A stretch of 64,000 bases of DNA from Chlorokybus atmophyticus (lineage: Eukaryota; Streptophyta; Chlorokybophyceae; Chlorokybales; Chlorokybaceae): assembly GCA_009103225.1 (NCBI GenBank), contig RHPI01001737.1, forward strand, positions 124,001 to 188,000, written 5' to 3'. A model generated the notes under the pieces. It searched no databases. It was not told the DNA's origin and saw nothing but the letters and a program-made list of their open reading frames with translations. The position numbers and the translations under genes were made by a program. Of this stretch, positions 55,942 through 64,000 are shown piece by piece. Position 1 is the first letter of the stretch. Every line of letters begins with the position of its first letter.

Positions 55942-58318
55942 AATCCGATAACAAATATGGTCAAAGAGATAGAGGTTAAAGAGGTTAAAAGAGGTTAAAG
56001 AGATAGAAGATAGTTAAAGAGATCTGCATGAGAAGTGGTATGGGTGCCGCGCCTCGAAGGGTATTAAAAAATCTTTAACTTAGTCTTTTAAGGGCAAAGA
56101 TATATTGGTCCCTTTGTGTGGAATTGTACTTATGCAAGTAAATTTAAACGCATCGCATGTGAAATGCTGCTGGCTAAAGTAATCGGGGTGGGAAGGACAT
56201 CAATAGTCTTAACGTATGGGGTTGGATTATGTCTCATCCACTTCAAGCAACCCTAGATAGCAAGGTCCATATGTTCCGACTAATATTGTAACGGCTGCAC
56301 GGGATGCCAACTAGGTTGTTAAATGTCTTTAATTGTTGATTGTGACTTTAATGTGACTCAATTGCATCCAAGCCGGCGTATGCTTCAAGCAAATTGTGCG
56401 TTACCGCGGTTGGGCTATGATGGATATATGTAGTTGATATTTGCTTCATATGCATCAATGCCATTATGTATGCGCGCATAATGCCCGCATTGCAGTACTC
56501 ATACTGTATGCATGAGACCATGCGCGCATCTAAGGTTTAAATGACCCCTTTGTGCTACTTCATTGCCAAAACCATGCCCTTACCACAAAATAAGTGCCAT
56601 TATACACGGCGTATCACACCGAGTTGTGAATGGTAACGCGCGGTGCAAAATGGTATTGAACTCGGGGCAAAGGTATTTTCGTGGCAATGAGGGAAGCATA
56701 GTCATGTTCATTTGATCAATCATGAAGCATGCACACGCATGCATTTAATATTGTGAAAGTGAGTAGTACTTGTTGACGAGTAATTACTTGAAATGTCGTA
56801 TGTATGTGCACGCATATTCAACGCATGCATTATACATGTGTACTGCATATCAAAAAATGCTCGCATGCCGCATGGTGCAACTGGGATACTCGCCTCATTA
56901 AGGGGCCATTTGGTTTGCGATACATCATTGTGATGTTAATGATGTTGCAATGTGGAGGTTAAGCAATATGAAAATGCGGAGGGATTAAGCAATGTCGGTT
57001 TATTTTTCAGTACTTACCTCCATGCGGACCTTGCAAACGGTTGGCTTGCACTCAGAATTGCCGCAATGGGTCGATCGCGTCTCCATCTTTGCTGATGCTG
57101 ATAAGATTTGTCTCTCCACCCGTCTAGTAGCTTTGAAGGAGGACAAGTCTTTGAATGAAGTATAATATAAGGATTTGTTCGGACTGTGATAAAGCGATGA
57201 GTGATCATTGCCGTGATGGCAGGGTATAGCGCCTTTCATTAAGCCACGCCGGGGTTACCACCTTTCGGCTAAGACCCACAAATTGGAAGATTCCAAACGC
57301 GTGCTTGACCGCCGTTACTTTCATGCCGCTAATAATGGGGCGCTGCTGTGCGAGGAAATGTAAGCCGAACTGATTGGTGCCATGAAGCGGAACGAATATT
57401 ATATTCAAAAAACAATTGACAAGCTTGGGGAACATATAAAAAAGGGGCGGCCATGTTCCACGCGGGTGACTTCAAGAACGTGTGGGCGTTTGTGACGGTG
57501 CTCGTGCCTTGTCACCTATGAGTTCCCTCTCACCAAGACACGGTTCACACCGGAACCTGCCCCCCTTCTGCCAAGCACACACGCGCGCCCCGCCACTCGC
57601 GTACGCACGCGCATGCGCTCCAAGCTACACACCAACTTGTGTAGCGCCTTGGATCGTCATACAAGCAAGCACACACCAGTGGACACACGCTAGCAATCCT
57701 TGCTAACCACCACCAAGCTTGCACACCCGAAACTAGGGAGTGTATTGCAAATTGTAGAATGCCACTCTTATACCTACCAGTCTGCACATGCTACTGTTTA
57801 GACGATTTCAACGCTAGACGGAACTAGAAGCTAAGGTATTCTTGAAGAATCTTGTAGTACACTTCTAGACCTTTCCGACGCACCAAAGATCTCCTCATTT
57901 GCTGCTCATATGGTCAAGTTATACTGCTTGGCGCCAGGCCCTTCCCGAAATCTGGTCTCGACTGGTCCTCCGGTTTCTGGCGTCTTCCCGACTAGCCCTG
58001 GGCCGGTCAATATCTGCGGCAGACTCGCAACTCGCCGATATCCGCCACAAGTCATGAAAAACATGGTATCTCACAAGTAAGGCCTAAAATGGCCATGAAA
58101 ATTACGAAAGTTGGCCTTGACTGTTACAGCGTGGCTAAAACAAACCAGAAATCAACGTCGTCTTTTTGTAAAAATACACCATATAGTATTACAATTGAAG
58201 TTACTATTGTATGGTCATGTGAGAATTAAAAGGCGGTGATTCAAAAACACTGCGGCGACTTAGCAATGAATAACTCAATGCACAGCCTAAACAGTAAGTA
58301 TACATGAAGGATGTGTTA
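55942..58318. other. Mostly intergenic, one protein-like stretch
   Basis: A short purine-rich tandem (AGAGGTTAAAG units) lies at 55969-56022. On the plus strand, about 57005-57163, a stretch reads protein-like (LPQWVDRVSIFADADKICLS) without a recognised family; it could be a LINE remnant. The rest is TGCATG-rich DNA without a supported gene. Confidence 0.35.
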
Positions 58319-58386
58319 CGTATGACAATGCACCCGCAACTCGAGAATATAGATATATTCTCGAGTTGCGGGTGCATTGTCATACG
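58319..58386. repeat. Perfect 32-bp inverted repeat with 4-base loop
   Basis: Arms 58319-58350 and 58355-58386 are exact reverse complements around AGAT. The right arm continues into the LINE-like coding remnant, so the left arm is an inverted copy of its start. It is either a real cruciform-forming hairpin or a fold-back sequencing artefact. Confidence 0.95.
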
Positions 58387-60180
58387 CAGCCGTACACTGG
58401 TCCGCGTTTACCCAAGCCGCCGTTGCTATGCGGGCGGGACGTGCTAATGGGGAGGACGATTTGCCGGTGGACTTATACAAAGTTATATGCAGAAGCAACG
58501 CTACACACGATACAGATGAACCTACGAAATTGGCGATAAAGGCTCTCTGCCGCTCAATGACCCGCATGTGCGGGGATTTCAGCATGCCTCGCGCGTGAAA
58601 CATCGCGAATATGGTGTCAATCTTGCCAAAAGGTGATGATGTAGATTATGGCAATTGGACGGGAATATCACTAATATCACTAATAGTAGCCTATTATAAT
58701 GTACCGAGTACACTAAAACTCATATGCAAAGTCTTAACTACGAGATTGACAAAAGCATGTGAGGAAGCGCGGATCCTTAATCACTTTCAAGCTTTGTTCC
58801 AACATGGGAGGATTGAAACCTTTGAACCTATGTTTTTTTTTTTTTTTAAAAACGCTCGAGTGAGTCTTAATTAAGACGTTGATACATAAACTAGAAGATA
58901 TCGGAGTTCAGGGTTGCCCCAAGGTTTCTTCAAGGCTTCGTACACGAGATCGGAGGTGAGGGGTTTACTAGTGGTGTTTGATACCGGGCTGGAGGCAGCG
59001 TATAGCAGAGTTTCTACTTGCTAATGACTTAGCTTTGTCTAGCTTAACCATCGCGAGGCCTACATTGTTGTTTAAAGCTTTCAATTAAGCTCGATAAAAT
59101 GAGATAACATCTGACATCTGATTTGTTTGAAGTTTGATGTTGTACGTGTGGCAAATCCGGAAGATAGAAAGTACCCTTGCCGGTTTGACCGCCCGAAAGT
59201 GTTAATAGTTAATGACTACCTAAATAGATTTAACTATGACGAAAGATTTGAGCTTTAAATCATGGTAGAGGTCCAAGGAAGCCTTCCTTGAAGGGGTCCT
59301 GCAAGAAGTGTTACAATATAAGGAATTCGTAAAGCGTAGACTTATACCATTAGGGCTGAGAGCCCTCATTTGCAGAAACGCGGTTGTCTCACAAATCACA
59401 TACGGTGGCGAGCTACTGAGTTTCAATAAAACGCCTTGGACAAGCCGCAAGTCATTATTGATAACTCTACACGCACAATGATTGGTAATCAAAAAGGCCA
59501 CAACACATCAATTTTCAATGGGGGTTAACGTTGTGATCCAACATGAGTATTCTACCGCTGACGGCAATGTGCGCGCGGGCACACATCCGTGCGGCTCAGA
59601 AATTGCTGAGTCAAAAAACTCTCATGAGTAAGCTCATATTAAGCGTCTCAGCCAATCGGAGCCCCCATACCCCGCCGAGTCGGCGGGGTATATGGGTCTG
59701 ACTTATGAACTGTGGGCACGCGAGTCAAACTTACACTCATAGGGTCAACTTAGGAAAACACTCTGCATGTTGAACAGAGGGCAATGCCCTACCAAAGCAT
59801 GAGGCCTTCCGGTTTTATTTAAACCGGGATGGCGGTGATTCGGTGTCATGGGCTTGTTATGCAAAATGGCGCCCTTAAACGAGAGTGCTTGAAGTACATC
59901 AACTGGTTATCGAGTGAAGCTGAAGGGATGCAATAACTCGCTTTATTGCAAATGGGCGCCATTTGGACTTTTAGACGAGCCTGTCAAAAAGGGTTCTGCG
60001 GGAATCAACTGGCTGAAGTGAATGACTCACCATTTGATTGTGTCAAGTGCGGCGAGGAGGTAGCTGAAAACGTTGTTAAGGATGTACTTGATCCTTGATT
60101 TTATCTTTAAGCTATTGGCGAAGTGTGGTCTTTTGCGGGGGCAAGTAAGGACTCCGGTCTTCAGGCTCCGATCTCGAAGC
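58377..60180 (+). pseudogene. LINE-type (non-LTR) reverse transcriptase remnant
   Basis: Blocks in non-LTR RT order, in several frames: GRANGEDDLPVDLYKVI (about 58440), ILPKGDDVDYGNWTGISLIS (58620), KVLTTRLTKACEEARILNHF, KLEDIGVQGCPK (58890), an FADD-like box read as FANDLALSSL (about 59015) and a C-terminal stretch with RRLIPLGLRALICRNAVVSQ then YGGELL (about 59330-59420). A late CVKCGEE near 60040 may be the C-terminal zinc motif. Stops and shifts throughout show that it is dead. The clade is not assigned. Confidence 0.6.
59667..59691. repeat. GC-rich 12-bp palindrome
   Basis: ATACCCCGCCGA and TCGGCGGGGTAT pair perfectly around one G. It lies within the LINE remnant and has no assigned function. 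Confidence 0.8.
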
Positions 60181-60883
60181 TTCGAACCATGCAATAGCTT
60201 TATAATTATATAAGCTATTTTAGTCAATAGCCGCAAATCAAGTCATTGGTACCTCCACGCGCATACATATCCTCGTTGTGTACATTACATATACATATTT
60301 AAAGGTGATGGCACGCATCCATACATGATACAATCATATGTATAATCGCAAATCAGGGGACATGCACATGTACGATTGTAACATAAAGGGTTGCTTGGTA
60401 CATGTGGTACGCACCATGTGTACATGAAATGCAAGTGATGTATGTAACAAGCACGACACATGCATAGACACAACATTCAATGTAACAACCACACTCACTC
60501 CAATCATGATCACCGGGCTAGGGCTGTACCTGTATCAATATTAATTGCTCGCCACATATATGCTATGCTGCTATGTGTGGTGAGGGTAGTGGCGAGCATG
60601 TTATATATGCCGTACAATGCCACTTGCAGGCAGGTAATCAATAATCCATTATGAAGTGCTGCATAATGAAACACCCATATCGCATGATGCTTTGCAAAAC
60701 AAGAGCAAAATCCCACACACCACATTTAAGACTTGGTTAAAATAGAGATTACAAATCTAAGGGGCCATGTTACAATTTCCATCAGATTATCAATGTGCAA
60801 GCAAAACACTGCAACTGCAATCTTTGAACATGCACATTGCATGTTTCACATGGTCGTGAGGACATGTTGGAACAACAAGCCGA
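60181..60883. other. Intergenic, no gene seen
   Basis: Sequence between the LINE remnant and the EIF1AD stop codon. The part next to 60884 should be the EIF1AD 3' UTR. Confidence 0.4.
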
Positions 60884-62145
60884 TCAATGTCTCCTACTCC
60901 AAGCTGACACTAGGCTCTCGCTTTGAGTATGCCCGTCTTCTGAGCCACTGCTAGAGTCACTCTCTCCATCGGTGTGACTAGAGTGCAACACATGAGCTCT
61001 ACGATTGGTATTCGCCTCCAAGGGAGGCAAGCCAGCTTCACCATCATCGCTGTCGTCATGAACAGCAACTTCTGCTTCGGTGGAATCGTGAAAGCCATTG
61101 TCGGCATCACGGGTATGGAGCAGCGTCTCAACCTGACTGCGTGAAAGACCCAAACAATTGGAGTCTTGCGGCCGTTGCGATAGATCTGATGCAATTTCCG
61201 CACTTTGTACTTGTGCGCAGCTGCTCGCTCGCCTCCTCGCGACCTCCTCAGCTTCTTGAGCCTCCTCCTCCTCGAACTCGCTCGGCCTGTGTGTGCAAGG
61301 CATTGCAACCAGCAAGTGTGAGATGCGTTTGGCCTATGTGCAGCTGAACCAGCAGCATTGATGTGGTGCGCGAGTAATGTGCAGTAGCAAAGCGGATCTT
61401 GTTCTGAAAAGCAGCTGTTGTTGTTGTTGTGCTATGGAAGGTGAGTGCCAGCTATAGCGCAGACGCGACTGACCAGAGGCCACGGTGTTTGAGCTGGCGG
61501 ATGTTGTCGAGGTAGAGGACCGCCACGATGGAGCTCGTCACCTTGGCGTCATCCTCCACGGCCTCCACGCTCTGCTCGACAATCACGTACCCGCCTGCTT
61601 GCGCAAATGCAGGTGCAAGGTGGTTACATGCGCACTCCTGACGAGAGCGAGGGCACGGAGTAAACAACCATGCATGGCGCATAATTGTCTTCATGCATTC
61701 GCTCCTGCGCATGCAATGACGGATTGAACGCGCGAGTCTTTGAATAAGTGCATCTTGTTGTTCGCAAATACCAAGTTGTATGCATGCTTCTGTGTGCACA
61801 AGCGTTGTGCGCTTTCTGCGTGGCATCGTGCGTGTGCCGAAGCAGCAGGCATCAGCAGGCCAGGCAGCACGCGGCACGCAGCGTGTGCACCAACTAACAA
61901 CATGGCGTGTTGTTGCCCAAAGCGCAGGCGCCTGTCTGCCTACCTGTCTTCACGTAGAGTAGTCGTCGAAATTTTGCTGGCATGAGTGCGAGTGTTGGTT
62001 GCGCGGAGCCGGCGCAGCGCACCTGCAGCAGGTTGGCGCCTCGGCACCCCAGCACCCGGGCGACGTGCTGGCCCTCATCAGGTCGTGGCTCTGGGCACCC
62101 CGCCACGACGCCCGCCGCCACGTGCTTCCGACCCTTCCCGCCCAT
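60884..62145 (-). CDS. EIF1AD: EIF1AD, eIF1A-like S1/OB-fold protein
   Basis: A small nuclear RNA-binding protein related to translation factor eIF1A. Three minus-strand exons join in frame: 62145-61944 (ATG, MGGKGRKHVAAGVVAG, then HVARVLGCRGANLLQV and MPAKFRRLLYVKTG), 61594-61474 (GYVIVEQS, AVLYLDNIRQLKHRGLW) and 61286-60884 (PSEFEEEEAQEAEE, then an acidic Ser/Asp/Glu-rich tail). The first two exons make up the OB fold. The tail contains ANTNRRAHV, matching the conserved NTNRR motif of this family. Splice phases agree at both joins (Gly across exons 1-2, Trp across exons 2-3). About 240 residues, longer in the tail than animal homologues. The upstream GTG in frame was not used as start. It is divergent from the KH gene. 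Confidence 0.9.
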
Positions 62146-62425
62146 GCCTGCGTCCACCTGGCCTCGTCGTGGATGCCGCCGCCGCCGCCGCCGCTCCGCT
62201 GAACCCTAGCAGGGGGACGAAGCGGCGGGCGCCACGTGTAGGGCCTAGTGGACGCCGTCACTTAAGGCAGTTCATCAGGCGGCGGCGGCGGGGGTGTGCT
62301 GCCTTGGCAGTGAATGACCGGCGGCCTCTCCTCCATCGCCGCACACGCAGCAGGAGAGCGGCTGCGGCTTGGTTCAGTCCTGCCTTGCGGCGCGCGCAGG
62401 GTGTGTGTGTGTGTCATCCGCCGCC
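62146..62425. promoter_or_regulatory. Bidirectional promoter region of EIF1AD and the KH gene
   Basis: Only 280 bases separate the two start codons. The region is GC-rich with CCGCCG repeats (about 62166-62193) and a GT run just before the KH gene start. No TATA box is seen on either side. Confidence 0.5.
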
Positions 62426-63947
62426 ATGTCCGACCCCACGCCGAGAGAAAGGTGTGAGAAACAGGCAACAAACGCGAAAACACGCACGCACATGTCATCT
62501 TGGGCATGCGTTGGCTGTGCGCAGTGCTGGTTTGTTGTCACACTTGCAATTCCCCGGCGCACCACGCCGGCGCGACGACCCTTGCGCCAGCTGTGTTGAT
62601 GACATGCAGGCTGCATGGTCACACCGCCAATGTGCAGGACGTTATGGCATCGATGAGATTGGTTACACCTACAAGTGTCTGTTACCATTTGCAATTGCAC
62701 CAGGCATGTTTAGCTCAGTGCCCTCACTGTGCTCTCTGCCTTCCCCCTCTTTGCTGTAATCAGCACCCACTGTGTAATTATGCGCAGGAAGAAGCGCAAG
62801 TGGGACGTGCCTGCTCCCGGGGTGGTGACCGCGCCCCTCGCTGGTGTGGTGCAGCCGCAGGCCGGGCAGGCTGCGGCCATCATACAGAAGATCAACGCGG
62901 AGCTGGCGGCGAGGGGACTGCTGGGGGCCATCAAAGAGGACGTGCCGCCGCGCGAGATCGTCATCAACGACGCTGACCCCGCACTACGCTACCACCTCAC
63001 AAAACGCACAACCCAAGAGGATGTCAGTGCCTTTTGCTCTCACTCGCTCTCTCTTGTACTCTCGCTCACACACGCGCACGTGCACACACACATGCGCGCG
63101 CAGAGCGGTTGCAGCTCGCTCAATCACCATGCTTCGTTGCTCAACATATTGCTTTTGCTGTCTCTCTGGCTGTGCAGATTCAGAGCCGCACAAACACGGT
63201 TGTCATTACCAGGTGTGGGGCTCGTCTCGTAACTTGACTCTGCTGCTGTGCTGGGGGTGTCCTCTGCGGCTTCCCATTGCTGGCATGGCAGTCATCATCA
63301 TCTTCACCTTGTGTGTCAATGTGATCACCATGCTGCAGGGGCCGGTATCGGCCACCGGGTGCTCCTCCCGACCCTCTCGGCGAGAAGCCGCTCCACCTGC
63401 ATGTATCTGCCAGTGCCGCGGTCAGTGAGCACCCACCCACACTGTTGCTTCATTGCATGCGTAGTGAAGACCCTGTCACCTTCCTACACTGTGTCAGCAC
63501 CCATGCTGAATGCGTGCGACATTGTCGTCACTGTTCTGCCCAGCTGGCAGATGATGAGAGCAAGAAGCGCGCCATAGACGCGGCCGTGGAGGTGATTGAT
63601 GGCATCCTCAACTCGAAGAAGTCTCCTCAAGGAACGCCCATGGGCGTTCCCATGCCGCCAACTGCTCCCCGCAGCCTCACGCGGGTGGTGAACGTGGCGC
63701 TGCAGGTGGAGCCTGAGTACAACCTGGCCGCCAAGGTCCGCGGGCCGGGGGACTCGTACATCCGCCACATCAGCCACGAGACGGGCGCGGCCATCGTGCT
63801 GCGGGGCCAAGGCTCCGGCAACCATCCCGAGAGCCCCGAACCCCTGCACCTTGTCGTGTCCTGCCCCCACGCCAAGGGCATTGCAGACGCCATACAGCTC
63901 GTGGAGAACCTCCTGCAGACTGTCTACACCGAATACCATCGCTCCAG
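62426..63947 (+). CDS. KHDC4/BLOM7-like KH-domain RNA-binding protein, 5' part
   Basis: A predicted splicing-related RNA-binding protein with KH-type domains. Exons join in frame: 62426-62451 (MSDPTPRE), 62788-63022 (KKRKWDVPAPG, AAAIIQKINAELAARGLLG, EIVINDADPALRYHLTKRTT), 63178-63212 (IQSRTNTVVITR), 63339-63420 (GRYRPPGAPPD, EKPLHLHVSA) and 63544-63947 (LADDESKKRAIDAAVEVIDG, then the second domain with AAKVRGPGDSYIRHISHETG and VENLLQTVYTEYHRSR). The KKRKWD start, the INDADPALRYHLTK to TNTVVITRGRY first domain and the ENLLQTV.EY end of the second are characteristic of KHDC4. The gene continues past the window after a donor at 63948. The short first exon has a good context (CCGCCATG) but rests on phase agreement alone. 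Confidence 0.85.
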
Positions 63948-64000
63948 GTTTGCTTTCTTACGTCCACTGTACATGCCCAACTGAAGGCATTGTGGGGTAC

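Overview
The window is nuclear DNA of a unicellular green alga, most likely a chlorophyte. Evidence: a plant/algal thylakoid state-transition kinase (STN7/Stt7 type) with spliced introns; other genes with many short GT-AG introns; kangaroo/PAT-like tyrosine-recombinase retrotransposons and copia elements that resemble, by structure, those of volvocine algae; and TG/CA-rich intergenic DNA full of the palindrome TGCATGCA. No species is claimed.

Five host genes are supported. Around 6.8-17 kb lie an NPEPL1-like M17 aminopeptidase (minus), the STN7/Stt7 kinase (plus, divergent from it) and a multi-exon cytochrome P450 (minus, convergent with the kinase). At 60.9-64 kb an EIF1AD gene (minus) and a KHDC4/BLOM7-like KH-domain gene (plus, running off the end) share a promoter region of about 280 bp.

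Most of the rest is mobile DNA. At 0-2.4 kb is the 3' end of a decayed Ty3/gypsy element whose integrase is followed by a PHD finger. An unidentified decayed coding region (minus) covers about 2.9-5 kb, followed by a 530-bp GA microsatellite. At 18.8-20.3 kb are a solo LTR and a complete 534-bp TRIM with 79-bp LTRs, a primer site, a polypurine tract and a 5-bp target duplication. A 990-base gap follows. From 24.2 to 55.9 kb is a nested mosaic: a full copia element (family A), a PAT-like element with gag, RT-RNase H, tyrosine recombinase and split direct repeats, a 1.9-kb inverted pair of copia copies, a gag-only LTR element (family B), a solo split-repeat unit, a second PAT copy broken by a solo copia LTR, a Plavaka-like (CMC) DDE transposase remnant, a SINE-like unit, a third PAT copy and a family C copia fragment. 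A LINE remnant lies at 58.3-60.2 kb, beginning at a 32-bp perfect hairpin.

The mobile elements share features worth following up. Three copia families have a primer site matching the anticodon half of initiator tRNA-Met. They share U3 modules rich in TTGAC. The PAT elements carry a 38-bp palindrome at the edge of every split repeat. Several N positions sit beside low-complexity runs or exact duplications, so some structures, including the P450 fragment inside the aminopeptidase intron, may be assembly products.
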